NCBI GenBank assembly: GCA_936432065.2
Contig: OW386289.2
Span: 163,679,348-163,743,347 of the forward strand
Direction of reading: 5' to 3'
Length of the DNA stretch: 64,000 nt
Origin: Rutpela maculata
Taxonomy: Eukaryota; Arthropoda; Insecta; Coleoptera; Cerambycidae
Shown: positions 1 to 11,754 of the stretch, one piece after another
Layout: every line of letters begins with the position of its first letter
Position numbering within the stretch: the stretch's first letter is position 1
The notes under the pieces: generated by a model
What the model was told of the DNA's origin: nothing
Database searches by the model: none
What the model saw: the letters and a program-made list of their open reading frames with translations, nothing else
Made by a program: the position numbers and the translations under genes

Positions 1-1160
1 ACTATGACCATCTAAAACAGTTCTTTAGACATTCTGCATATTATGGTTCACCTACAAGCAATTTTTATAAACCCACACAGATTTTTATATCTCTTGATGG
101 GATATTATTGACATTGACTTTTAGTAAATATTTGTGGCATTATTATGACTTGTAAAACATTTATCTTTTAGAGGGACATATAAAGTAAATATACAAAGGT
201 CAATTTCTTTTTTTTTTTTTGGTTTGTTGGTTTCTTTATTTATTTTCGGTTGCTTAACAACATTAAATATTTTCTTATTTTGACAACCTGCTTCAGTAAA
301 TAAGCAAAAATGCTTAAGAAGGTAGTAATAGATCTTTGTTTCTGTAAGGTCATTTCTAAGTTTTATGTTCATAATCTACTATTGGTCATATCCGTAATCG
401 ATTTTACTATTAGTTGTTCATTTACTTGGACCTATTTATCCAATTTTTGTAATTGCCATTCAGAATCAATAAAGTCTATCTAAGGTCTGTCTATAATTTT
501 TTGTGATATAATAATTTATTTATCTTTTTCATTGCTTCAAAGAATATGCGTCTTATTATATTATCAGGGGTCATCAGAAGGGGGTAAGAGATATCTGTCT
601 CATGCACATGGTTATCATGTAATGAAATTGTGTTATTGTATCGTTTATTTAAAAATAGTTGACCTATGTATATTGGTATTTCACATTTTTCAATCTGTAC
701 AAATAAATGTGTGTATTCCTCGATAGGTATAATAATATTAATAATGCTGGACTGCAAACATTTTCTGACCCCTGCGACTGATGGTGATGGTGTTGGTGCT
801 CATGTTGTAGAACCTCCCAGAATTGACCTAGGTCGAAGACAAAATAAAAATTCAACTTAGGTAAAAAATTCATGTAAGGGCATTTTCGATCATAACATAC
901 TAGTCTGAAGGGCTTCAGAGCCACAAACTGGCCCAAAAGGGCCGTTATGAAGTCGTTAAGATATTAGACACAACCAGATGAAACATCGAATTTTCACTTA
1001 GGAAAATATGTTTTGGTTCAGGATATGAGAGTGAAAGTATATGGTGGTCATGGAGAAACGAACCAAAAATAAAAGTATAATTTTTGATCAGGAAAAAATA
1101 AACCATATACTTTTACAAAATTATTTTAAGTTTTTTATTCCTCCGCCGAAGACATTGACC
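1..1160. other. intergenic, nothing recognised
   Basis: AT-rich sequence with only short chance reading frames. No domain, RNA gene, or repeat paired with another part of the window was recognised. Confidence 0.5.
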
Positions 1161-1162
1161 AT

Positions 1163-3012
1163 TATACAGTGTGTCCACGGATGGACTTAACTATACTTAT
1201 AAAAATGGTTATTTTCAATTTTTCGAAAAAAACTTATTCTTCATAATTTCTTTTGCTTGTTATATAAATACGATTCACGTTGAGAAAATTTGATTTTGTT
1301 GTACAGGGCGCGCAAAAATTATAAAAATTTGGATTTTCAAAATAAAAAATTTTAAAATTAAACTTTTTGAGGCATTGGGATTAAGGAGCTTAAAAGCAGT
1401 AATCGGAAAGCCAAATAATTTTTTTTCAAACAGTAACGTTAAGGACGTTACTCAACATGAAACCCTCCTACGTCAACGAATTTCTCCATCCTTTTTCGAA
1501 ATTCGTTATAAACATTGTGAAGAATATCTGTTGTCACTGTAGCAATGGCATCAGTGATTCTGTTTGTTAAAATCTCAATATTATCTTGCATGTCAGTTGC
1601 ATACACTTTTGGCTTAAGATACCCCCACAGAAAATAATCCATTGCGGTGAGGTCCAGAGACTGCGCTGGCCAGATTATCTGTCCATGGCGCCTAATCCAT
1701 TTTTTGGGGAAATGTTCATTTAGCCAATCGGTGACAATCATTGCACTATGGCAGCCGTCCTGTTAGAATATCATATTTCTTCTATATTCCAAACTTACTT
1801 CATTCATTTGTGGCAAAAAGTATTCACTAAGAATTTCTAAATAATAATTTACATTAAGCATTCCTTCCAAGAAAAATGGACCAATTACTTTATTGAACGT
1901 TAACGCACACCATACGTTGTCTTTCTTAAATTTTTGGCTGTTTGTATGAATCCTGAAGTGTGGATTTTCTTTTGTCCAAAAGCGACAATTTTGATTGGAG
2001 ATTATCCCATTTGTTGTAAATGTAGATTCGTCACCGAATATTATATGTTTGTGAAAATTACGGCTTTCCATTATGCGTTCACCCATTAGTAAAGAGAATT
2101 CAAGTCAATATGAATCACCACCTTCTTGAAGTTCATGGATAAAGATTGGTTTGAATGCGTGAAATTTATTTGCGGACAGAATATTGTGTACGTGACTGTT
2201 AGATACACCACCCACTTGACTCGGTCTTGCTCTCAAAGGAAGTCTGGAATTATTGCGAACTGATTCTAACACTAAAATTGTTGTAGCATCATTTTCATCA
2301 TATCTTTTTTTTTTTTCACATCTTTAACATCACCCACCATAAACATCGAATTTACGAACCATATTTCTTAAAGCATTTACAGAAACTTGTACACCTGGAA
2401 AGTTCCTGCGGAAAACTTCTATCGCATATTTATAGGACACTTCTCCAATACCATAACACTTGATCAAGTAAATGCGCTGCTCTAGGGTCAACATTTTTCT
2501 AAAGATATTAATTTACAAATGTTAACAAATAACAATGTCACCTAAGCATTATTTCACAGGGGCAATCTTGATTAATAATCACAAAATGAGATAGCGGTCC
2601 ACTTCTACTAAAAGTTAATTCATTGAAGTAGGACCTGAGTTGAAAAACTATGAAACAACATTTACACCCAAACTTATTAATAACAGTTACAAACAACGTT
2701 TTATTACAAGTAATAAAACATATTAATCGATAACAAAATATGGGGAAAATCGATTTAATTTTTAATATCAAATAACTTAGTAACAATAACTCCCATGAAA
2801 AAATTTATTTGGCTTTGCGATTACTGCTTTTAAGCTCCTTTATCCCATTGCTTCAAAAAGTTTGATTTTAAAATTTTTTATTTTGAAAATCCAAATTTTT
2901 ATAATTTTTGCGCACCCTGTACAAATTTTCTCAACGTGAATCGTATTTATATAACAAGCAAAAGAAATTATGAAGAACAAGTTTTTTTCGAAAAATTGGA
3001 AATAACCACACT
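1163..3012 (-). mobile_element. Tc1/mariner-superfamily transposon, defective, with ~200-bp inverted repeats
   Basis: Two long inverted repeats, about 1206-1425 and 2795-3005, flank a decayed transposase read on the minus strand. The outer left end includes a CAGTGTGTCC-like terminus near 1164, preceded by TA, as in mariner-type elements. The corresponding right terminus is missing, because the right arm stops at about 3012 where the tail of a non-LTR retrotransposon begins. Long terminal repeats plus the transposase motifs support a Tc1/mariner-type DNA transposon. The element is immobile as it stands. Confidence 0.8.
1448..2494 (-). pseudogene. Tc1/mariner-type DDE transposase pseudogene
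   Basis: Transposases of this family cut and paste the element by binding its inverted repeats. The minus-strand reading starts at an ATG at 2492-2494 and runs through a helix-turn-helix-like N-terminus (motif LEQRIYLIKCYG). It then shows a first catalytic Asp in FGDESTF, a second in QDGCHSA, and a third in the terminal signature LDLTAMDYFLWG. Lesions visible are a frame break near a GGTGGG run at about 2330, a long A-run (on the coding strand) just after it, and an in-frame TAA directly before the second Asp at about 1763. The length, about 350 codons, is normal for the family, so this is point decay and not truncation. It is flanked by its own inverted repeats. Confidence 0.85.
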
Positions 3013-3170
3013 CAAAGAAAATGATAATAATAATAATAATAATAATTTTATTGGTGCTAATATACAAAAGTATTTACACAAGTCAGAAAAACAATACATA
3101 TAAGTTAAAACAGAAATATAAAACATATTTAAGTATAGGTAAATTCAACCAAAAAGAGCATATGAAATCG
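3013..3170 (-). mobile_element. 5'-truncated non-LTR retrotransposon tail with (TTA)n
   Basis: On the minus strand the sequence ends in TGACTTGTGTAAATAC, then CCAATAAAATTATT and a pure (ATT/AAT)n run at about 3022-3048. The same 3' end terminates the longer elements at 20666-23013 (+) and 28930-30150 (-), so this is a short copy of the same LINE family. Only tail sequence survives; the 5' boundary is approximate. Confidence 0.65.
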
Positions 3171-3189
3171 CGCCTATCTAGTTTCACAG

Positions 3190-4440
3190 TTAAATCAATC
3201 AGAAAAGAATAGTCATACAACTTTATTTGTTTTCGTAAACAAATAGTAGTTTAATAATCATATCTTCTTGTAACAAATTAAATAGTACAATGACATTTTT
3301 TTATGTTCACTAACCATTTTCAATTTGGTCTACAATTAAATAGTACAACGACTTTGTTTTTTGTTCACCAACTAATTTTTAGGTTGATCTACACTTTATT
3401 GTATGATGAAGTTTTTTTGGTTAGCCAAAATCTCAGTATTGAGACATCAATCACCCAAACCAAAGATTAGAGATCGTTTATAAGATCCATCCAAATATAT
3501 CGAATATAAGATAATGCATGATTGATTATTGTCAGTGATTTGTATGTGGCGTCATCTGGGAATAATTTCTGTAATAGACTACGTGGTAAGCAAGCAAATT
3601 TTATGGTAATTCTTTTAGAACTTCTAGAAGACGACAATTATATTGGTTTGTCTACCAAGTTAAATAATACAGCAAACTAATACTGGGTTAGAATTACAAT
3701 TCGATAATAGTTAAAAATAAAATATACTATTATCTAGTTTCATTTGACAGAATTCAACAAAATAATAGTCAGACGAACAAAATAATAGTCTTATGCATCT
3801 ATTTTTTAAGTTCATGTTTGTTTTGTTGTACAACAACTTTTTATTAATTAAAATAACAATCACCTCTTGTTTAAAAATACCATCAATATAGTTTGGTTTA
3901 ACAAAATTAACGATATTAATATAATATATAAATTTCCACGCATACACTTTAATTTTTGTAAGGTAAATAACTTATTAATATTTCTTATAAAATCGTTATT
4001 ATCAACTTGGCCAGCAGTGTCAGTGTAGAAGAACTCACTACTATGCGTCTAGGTGACGCGACACCAATTTATTTATTAGAAGGGCGCCAGCCGTGTTCTG
4101 CCCTGTTCTTCTACTCCCAAGCGGGTTTGAAATAAGATATAGCTCAAGACTGCACTACCTCAGATCATTAAAGTCGCTCTCTCAGGACATGATTTCATTT
4201 ATTCACTGACAATAAGGATTTTTACGTCTCTGGATTTTTGCATAAAAAAAATCCCTATTTACTTGACTTTTAAGCTTGGTGTTTTTCCTGGACGTTTTCT
4301 ACAGCAAAGGATGAGGATCCATAACATAAAAAAAATTGCTCTGACAATCAATCGCGATACACTTTGTTATTACTGATATGTGTTATGTGTTATTAAGTGG
4401 CTGTTTGTTTGAACGTGCATCATGCGGAAACTACTGAACC
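3190..4440. repeat. degenerate AATAGTACAA-type repeats; no gene
   Basis: Several imperfect copies of a roughly 55-bp motif containing AAATAGTACAA(T/C)GAC followed by a T-run and TTCACTAAC lie at 3240-3420. Related words such as AAAATAATAGTC appear at 3760-3790. This resembles subterminal repeats of a DNA transposon, but no clean terminal repeats were found. 4010-4440 shows nothing recognisable. Confidence 0.4.
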
Positions 4441-5565
4441 AATTTCGCCCCTTTTGGGGACCTCATGAATTCGACTCAAAAGTGGTCTAAATGATAGCTT
4501 ATGCCTATGATACTTTAAAGTAGCAAAATTTCAAGTTGAGCATAGTTTTTGTTTTAGAGATATGACGAGTCGAACCTGTTAGTTGACGTCAAGATGAATC
4601 CAACATTCTTGGCAATCTCGTTTATTATGTTCAAGATTCTCAAATATACAAAGTGTATCATTTTCTGCGTAAAATCTTCCGTTCTTTTCGAATCTATCAT
4701 TGTATTTTATCAAAAACGTTGTTCAATAGCCAATTTTATAGGAAAAAATCAGGATTGTTGCTGATAATATTCAATTAACCGGTATTTTTATACTGGAGAC
4801 TTAGCAAATCTCGATAGATACTTCAAACTTTTTAACTGACGGCCTTGGAATTGAAAAGTAGCTGTATATTTCTAAGAAAGATTAGGTTTGGTTATATTAT
4901 TACTGAAATTTATCTCGATAATATGTAAGCCTCTTCACTACGTCACGGTACTAATACAGGAAGAGGTTAACGTTTTTTTATAATTTTTTTCTTGTTTTGC
5001 TGTTTTTTTTTCAATTTTTTTTTGACTAAAATTTTTTGGCCTTTTTAAATTTTGTTTTCAAATAAATTAATTTCTGAAGCGAATCTGAATAGCAAATATA
5101 TTTAAGTATGCGAATCTGCTTCTTTACGTATAGAAATAGGTACATCACATATATCTGGATTTGGTATATGAACTCCTTATACTGTGCATACGAGATACCA
5201 AACGATTGCCATGACATGGCTACAACAACCGACGGTCCGTGAACCACTTTCACAGGTACAGAATACTCACAGATCGAATCTATTCCAGTCTTTGTTTTAT
5301 CGACTAGGATAAAAATGTGAAGATATTTCCCACTGCTTTAAAAATGGTACTGCTTGTATCTGTTGAAAATCGTAAGATAACGCAAGAGGTCACCGAGAAC
5401 GTCGGATTGGCGTGGATAAATCAAATAACGAGTTTAACTCATATCTCCAAAACAAAAACTATGCCCAACTTGAAATTTCGCCTACTTTAAAGTATCACCA
5501 TAAACTATCATTTAGACCACTTTTAAATAAAGTTCATGAGGTCCCCAAAAGGGGCGAAAAATGTT
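4440..5565. mobile_element. foldback/MITE with ~130-bp inverted arms
   Basis: The arm at about 4440-4575 (contains TTCGCCCCTTTTGGGG and GACCTCATGAA) recurs inverted at about 5415-5562 (TTCATGAGGTC, CCCCAAAAGGGGCGAA). The arms also share the AGCATAGTTTTTGTTTT segment. The interior carries no coding sequence. It is a non-autonomous inverted-repeat element of unknown superfamily; no target duplication was confirmed. Confidence 0.7.
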
Positions 5566-5644
5566 TTTTTTGAGGTCACTCATTATCTAAGCTTGATCTG
5601 TGTAATAAGCTTATTTTCACGACATTAAATTTGCATGGTTAAAC

Positions 5645-5717
5645 TTCTGTAATATTCCAGAAAATTCGAGAGTATTCTGGAACATTCCAGAAAATTTGAG
5701 AGCCTTCTGGAATATTC
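5645..5717. promoter_or_regulatory. phased heat-shock-element array (15 units)
   Basis: From 5645 the triplets alternate TTC / GAA every 5 bp without a gap: TTC, TAA, TTC, GAA, TTC, GAG, TTC, GAA, TTC, GAA, TTT, GAG, TTC, GAA, TTC. Eleven of 15 are perfect and four have one mismatch. This is the binding arrangement of trimeric heat-shock factor (nGAAn units in alternating orientation). No heat-shock gene or obvious TATA box lies beside it, so any regulated transcript is unknown. Confidence 0.7.
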
Positions 5718-5719
5718 CC

Positions 5720-6320
5720 TAAGCGCAGGGCCAGACGTTGCGGATGTGGACCTCAGTGTCAGTTGGTTTTCCCAGGCCAACTTCCACGCGAATGTAGTTG
5801 CGGACACAGCTAGTATCAAATAAACAGTAAGGAGTGGTTTAAATTAATAAACCATAATTTGGAAAATTCTTAATGAAGGGACAAAGTAACTTCATGGAAC
5901 TTGTTTACCAAATACTCATTATAAGAGATAAACCAAATGATTATTTGTAGATACTCTGGCAAGTTTCATACTGGTATTTTAAAAGATAAATTAGCGTAAC
6001 ATTAAAAAGTAATCGAAGAATAGCTGGAACTGCAAAGTTCACATAAAATATATCAACTGAAATGATAATTATTTATTGCTCCATACCTAAAAATTAAAGT
6101 ATCTACTTGGCCAATTTTTGCATGATTTGCTGAGTGACTTACTTTGTACTCAACATAATATTTTAGATAAAATATGTAATATATCATGCTCATTGTTGGT
6201 AACATTAAACTAAACCATTTTCATTAAAATCATTATTTAAATTCAATTATTTTTTTATTATTATCATCATTTATAGTAATTTATTATTCTCTATTTTATA
6301 GTTTAAGCGATACAATCAGT
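5720..6320. other. non-coding stretch next to the heat-shock elements
   Basis: 5720-5820 is somewhat more GC-rich than its surroundings and lacks a convincing reading frame. The rest is AT-rich with no recognised feature. Confidence 0.4.
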
Positions 6321-6604
6321 TAGGTGTTATACTCTTCGCAAAAACGAAGAGTATATTGTATTTGATCGGCACATTTCTAAATCAGTAAATATGGCTCGTA
6401 GAGAAAAAAATTTTCAAAAAATCATTGTGTTAGTGAACGAATTCTGAACAACTTTCAAAATGTCTGTCCGTCCGTCGTTTCTTGTAAGCACGATAACTTA
6501 AGAAGAAAAAGTCCGATTGTATTGAAATTTGGAAAGTAAGTTAGTGTTTGCTAGTGTTGTTTTTAAAGAAAATCAGTCAGTAGATATAGTACAGGGAAAG
6601 ATGA

Positions 6605-7668
6605 TTGGAAAAAATTACTGTAACTCGAAAAAAATTTGTGCAGACTTTAAACTTTGGTTATAAGTTTAAAATAGGCCAATGTTCACGAAACAAAAAAGTT
6701 TAGTAGTTTTATGGATCCGTGGGAACCTATATAGGGGGTAAAAAGAGGTACTTTTATTAAAAAAAAAAATCGATTTTTCTTCGTTTTCTCGGGAAATTAC
6801 AAAAAAACACATTTACAAAAAAAATAGTTCAAATAAAAGTCGTTTCTGACAAAATAATCTTTAATTTGGTATTTTTAAATTAATTTTATAATAACAATTA
6901 ACCGATATCAGGCTATTTTTCGATGGGTAGATGGCGGATGGAATTTTTTTCTAAAACCAAGTGTTTTAAATGGACAAAATAAATCGAGCATCTAGGTGAT
7001 GCTATCTATATATTAACGAAAAACAGCATTTTTGAAAAAAAAAATAATTACTGAGCAAATACAATAACAAAATGTCGACATTTTGTTAACAAAAATGTGA
7101 AAACGCACATTGAATCGGCCATACCTTCTTTATTTTTTGTGATCTAGAAACAAACAAAAAATCATTTTGAAGATTGATTAATAACCTTTACTTTTGCTTC
7201 TTAGAACTTTTGATGGAAGGGTCACAGTTTCTAAGATATTCAACATTTTAAACTAAATACTTCATCCTAAAAATGGTCGGATGTCATCTATTAAATATCT
7301 CCGAAACAATCAACCCTACACAAATATATATACGAAATAAAGGAGGGGTATCGATAAGCTAAGAAAATTGACCCCAATATATGTCAAAAAATGTAACTAC
7401 ATTTTTTTTTATATTTCTCATTATTTTAGTAAAATACAGGACACCAACTTAACGCTACAATAAATTAAAAGTAAAAATGACTACGTTTTCTTCACGAGAA
7501 AAATCGACAATCTGAGGTCAAAATGGCTTTTTTTAGAAAATTGTACCCTTTTTTTACTATATCGAGTTTTTTTAGACATAACCGTAAACCTCCTAAACTT
7601 TTTTGTTTCGTGAACTTTGGCCTATTTTGAATCTATAACCAAAGTTTAAAGTCTGCACAATTTTTACT
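6605..7668. repeat. inverted repeat pair around AT-rich spacer
   Basis: The segment at about 6610-6715 (TGTGCAGACTTTAAACTTTGG, then TAGGCCAA and CACGAAACAAAAAAGTTTAG) returns inverted at about 7570-7665. The spacer has no coding content. This looks like a non-autonomous element nested inside the larger 6.3-10.8-kb repeat. Confidence 0.6.
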
Positions 7669-8333
7669 TCCACATCCAGTGGAAGTATAGTAACGACAAA
7701 AAAATTTTTAAAAATTTTTATTGTTCAAATAGGCTTAGAGTGTCATGAAACGTCGAGATTTCAAGTTTGAGCGAAAAAAAAATTTCTGTCTGTCGGTCTG
7801 TAACTTTTTTTGTGCGCACGTTTACTCTGGAACCGTTTGAGATATTAACTTGAAATTTGATACACGTATGTAATTTAACGAGATCTAGAACTAGATTATA
7901 TTTTCATCTTGTTCCGTCGAAGGGTTGGGGGGTAAATTGGGGTAAATTTGGAGTAAATAGGTAAATCAAGCAGGTAAGAGTTCATAAAATTGATATTTAG
8001 TATAAACAAGAGAAGCTAAGGTCTCAAAAAAAAATTTGGCATTAGCCACCCCCATTACCACCCCCACCCCATTATTAAAGGGGATGAAAAAAAAATGTGA
8101 TTTAGTGTGAGTACAAGAACCAGAAACCTCAAAATATTTTTTTACTTTATCCACCCTCCACTCCCACCCCCTGTCACCACCCCCACCCCACTACCGATGT
8201 GGGGTATCGTTTTATGGGTTTTTGAGGTAGAGGATTTCAAATATTATATTATTAAAGTTCCATAAACAATTATTTCCAGATGCAAAATTTTTTCGTTGTG
8301 TGACTTGCATAAAACATCCGGATGTGGAAGTAG
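7665..8333. mobile_element. short MITE with TACTTCCACATCC ends
   Basis: Begins TTACTTCCACATCC at about 7665 and ends GGATGTGGAAGTAG at about 8332, giving a roughly 670-bp element with short terminal inverted repeats. Its interior includes C-rich tracts (CCACCCCC words at 8045-8190) and no gene. Confidence 0.55.
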
Positions 8334-8604
8334 TGGTACCTTGGGCAGCGGTTTTATCGAGTTAAAGCAAAATTTTCCTGTACTAATAAGAAAGTTATTA
8401 ATCATTTAATTTAAAAAAAATATATTTTCTTAATTTTTTCGCTTGTTCTTACATAGAAAATAGAAAAAGAAATGTTATCTCTATAATATTTTTTTTTTTG
8501 TTTACACATTTTACTAATATATGTTTCATAAAAATATATCTAATGCGTTGAAATATGATTCTCGAAAGATATATATTACAGACATCCAATTTTTGTTGTA
8601 ATGT

Positions 8605-8690
8605 GTGATGGTCCAGTGGCTAAAACTTTGCCTTGCAATGCAAAGATCATGTGTTCGAATCTCAGACAGGTTAGATGTTTTTTTTTCAAT
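8605..8690 (+). repeat. tRNA-like (Ala-like) sequence, probable SINE head or tRNA pseudogene
   Basis: An A-box-like TGGTCCAGTGG, an anticodon-stem-like TTTGC...GCAAA around an 8-nt loop containing TGC, a B-box-like GTGTTCGAATC and an immediate T-run terminator at 8676 resemble a pol III tRNA unit. The acceptor ends do not pair and the anticodon loop is one base too long, so a working tRNA is unlikely. Confidence 0.4.
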
Positions 8691-8799
8691 TTTTTTTTCA
8701 TATATTGTTTTTTCGCAACAAAATTGGTATCACAAAATTTAGGATGTTCAAAAACTAACATTATTTACAAGAAAATTGCGAAGAGTATCCTATAGAATG

Positions 8800-9882
8800 T
8801 GTAACAATTATATAAAAAGCTCAGTTAATCGGCGAAGAGTGCGTTTTTATCTTGTTTTCATTATATATTTTATATAAAAATAATAATTTTATTTTGTTAT
8901 CATTTTTCTTTCTATGAAATATTTCTATACAGGATTCTGTTTCTTCCACCAGACATTTTCATTTGTTATCACTTTTACGATTTTGATAAACAGTAAGACT
9001 TCGTGAAAGACATAAATAAGACGATAGGAAAGAAACTGAAGCAAAAGGAATATATATATTTTTACGGCCACAGTTTCTGTGATTATTTATATTTTTGTTC
9101 ATCTGTTGATCTCCAATTATATACCTAATTCAAGGTTTAACTCGCTGAGATACAACCCTCCCTCAATTATGCCAACCCTAGCATCATACTAAAGTTATAA
9201 ATATAGTGAGTTAAAAAATTTCAAACCTCAGATAATTTCCTAAAAAATTATTAATTCTGCTTACCTATATTTTTAGATAAATATCAAAACAAACTCTCAG
9301 ATATTCCCAGAATATGAAAGAACTTGTTTATCAGTATTAAATTAGTTATACATTTGGGAAATTTTCCTATATAGGCATGTTACTATCCTATTTCAAATAA
9401 TCCTTGATAATAATATACTGTAATCATCAATATTTTTTGCTATTGAATTACAGACTTGCACAGAGAGTAATTTAATATATACATAATTTGTTTGGCGGAA
9501 ATAAATCTACAAGGTACATAAATATTACTGATTATGCTGAATTCCAGTGATTTGATATGTTTATTCGAACTGCCCAGAACACAAAAGCTATCTGTGAATA
9601 ATAAATATTTCATTGGAATACACATTTCTTTTGTTGTTTTTAACTATTGATCATCATAATTATTTCACAAAGGTTCTACATCTATAAACTGTGAATCACT
9701 TAGATCACCTGCCCCTTTATTATCCATATAAGATTAGAGACTGGATGATACAACAAAAAGGAATTGTTGTAAGTTCATTTATGCCAAATGTTAATTAAAT
9801 TTTATTGATTGATATATTTGTGGCATTTTCTGAACTTTGAAAATCAGTCAATTACATGGGTGCCTGATTTAGATCAGTTGAT
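8800..9882. other. AT-rich stretch, no gene seen
   Basis: No coding region, RNA gene or repeat structure was recognised here. Confidence 0.4.
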
Positions 9883-9886
9883 TTAA

Positions 9887-10356
9887 CCCTTTCAGGACTG
9901 ATAAAAAGCGACAAGGGATATGATTATAGCCCTTATGAACCTTATAATTATCATCAATATACGTAAGGATGTCTACTCTTAGAGACTTCTTATCTGAATT
10001 GAAAAAAAAAAAAATGCATGGTGAAGGTATTGTCTACAAGTACTACTATCATTATCTAATTTTTTTTCCAATGGACAGTTCGGGATTCAAATATGTTTTA
10101 CTAGTGGATCTTCAGTGCTGAGTACCTCTACATGTGGCACCCTCAGATATCATTGTTCTACCGAATACTTAAGATCAAACAACTTTTGACAAACGATTCT
10201 CAACATTATTTCAAATAATGAAAAAGAAGATAGGTACAGTTTTTTTTGTCACAAAATTCACATAATTTCATTATTTCATCAATTCATTATTTGTCTTAAG
10301 TTCATTTTTGCGTACATAAGGTGGTTCCACCGGATAACCACTAGTCCGGAAAAGGT
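9887..10356. mobile_element. piggyBac-like MITE with TTAA target duplication
   Basis: The 470-bp element starts CCCTTTCAGGACTG and ends with TAGTCCGGAAAAGG, the approximate inverse. It is flanked on both sides by TTAA (9883-9886 and 10357-10360). TTAA duplication with CCC-starting ends is the hallmark of piggyBac-superfamily elements. There is no transposase inside, so it is non-autonomous. Confidence 0.75.
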
Positions 10357-11202
10357 TAAATCATATTTTGACATGGATCATACGTTATTTTGAAATATAT
10401 ATTAGTAAAATAAACGAATAAATAATGATGCGAAATAATATTTCACAAGATTTCTATTCAATTACAAAACATAAAAATTAATAAACCATTTGTTTTAAAT
10501 TTAAATGATTAATAACTTTTTTATTTACTGATCGATTTTGTTCTCGTTCTCTTTTCCTCCAGCTAACACTAACTCACTGTCCAAATTTTATTACGGTTGG
10601 ACTTTTCCTTCTTCAGTTATCGTGCTTACAAGGAATGTGATGGACGAACGGACAGACAGACAAACGGACATTTTGAATGTTGTTCTGAATTAGATTACCA
10701 ATACAATGAAATGGATTTTTTTTCTCTACAAGCCATATTTATGCCCTTGGAAATGTGCCGATCGAATGTGATATACCTACTTTTCGTTCTTATATTTGCG
10801 AAGAATATAATAACAATATTGCTGTATTGAGTTATGAAAAGTAAAAAATGTAAAAAAACAGGTGATTTCATGTTTCATTTGACTTTCAAGGGCCCCTAAT
10901 ACCAGAAAAATAAAAAAAATCGTGGCTTTAAAAAACAATTTAAATTAATGGTTTTTTAATTTTTTTAAATTGTTCTTTTTTCGAACCCTGCTTGATTAAG
11001 TCATATGGTACCGAGAAAAATTCTGTGAGCATATTCCTAAAGTAATGAGCATGTAAATGTCTTTATATGTTTTCAGCCAACATAACAACGCATTTTTGTA
11101 ACCCAGTCTGAACCTCTCACGTTTTTCTGATATTATTACGTATCCAAAATAATTCGATGTTTTTTTTTAAATTAATAATTACATACATATTATGAACAGT
11201 AT

Positions 11203-11467
11203 TGTAAGAGTTATCAGAAAGAAGCAAACACGGATGAAAATTATAAATATAATAATAATAAAATAAACCAATACACACTAAATATTGAATAACAATGTCT
11301 CATGCTATATTGATTACTATTGAATGTCTCTCCACTGCCAAATCCAATTCCTGGCGTTCTATGTTTTTGCTGAGAAGGCACTTACGATGATGTCATCACC
11401 CAAACAATGCGCCTCTCAGCCTCCCGCCGCGGTAGCTGTCGATCTTGCAAATCTCAGGCCGCTAACA
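11203..11467 (-). repeat. 3' LTR of the Gypsy-type element
   Basis: 265 bp, identical to 15761-16025 except for one T/C difference near 11321. It carries TG...CA termini and is followed outward by the GTAT target duplication at 11199-11202. Confidence 0.92.
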
Positions 11468-11754
11468 GTCGGCCATCCTGATGACTCTGGTTGTCCTCAA
11501 TCAGCTCAGAATTGGATCCAGAACCCTAATAGATATTAATAACAATTACTTCAATGCGGGATTGAACAAACCTATTAGCATGTGCAAAAGCAAAAATAAT
11601 AAGGTTACATGCATGAAAGTTAACTATTAGTATTTAGCAAAGCATCAGCCAAACTTTAAGCAGCTTCACCACCCTCTTTTTTTTAAGCAAATACTTTTGT
11701 ATAGGTGTTTTCTACAAAAATGGGCATGGCTCATAAGTAACATTATGGGGGAAA
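11468..11754 (-). other. untranslated 3' region of the LTR element
   Basis: Lies between the hairpin array and the 3' LTR. No reading frame and no strong polypurine tract were seen next to the LTR; the adjoining purines in sense direction are interrupted (CAGGATGGCCGAC). Confidence 0.5.

Larger units (their letters stand above)
6325..10820. mobile_element. widely spaced inverted arms of a composite repeat
   Basis: About 6325-6560 (contains TCCGTCCGTCG, TTGTAAGCACGATAACTTA and GATCGGCACATTTC) recurs inverted at about 10558-10815 (TAGTTATC-like CAGTTATCGTGCTTACAAGG, GAAATGTGCCGATC). Between the arms lie other nested repeats. The pair may be the ends of one 4.5-kb element or two independent solo ends. 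A 10-bp-stem hairpin (ATACTCTTCG / CGAAGAGTAT) sits at about 6330-6356, and a related GCGAAGAGTAT recurs at about 8778. Confidence 0.5.

Noticed and set aside
8605..8690. Functional tRNA-Ala gene
   Set aside because: 8-nt anticodon loop, poor T-stem and no acceptor pairing.
10597..10830. 77-codon frame in the right arm at 10.6 kb
   Set aside because: The sequence is the inverse of 6325-6560, a repeat arm with GGACGGACGGAC-like words.
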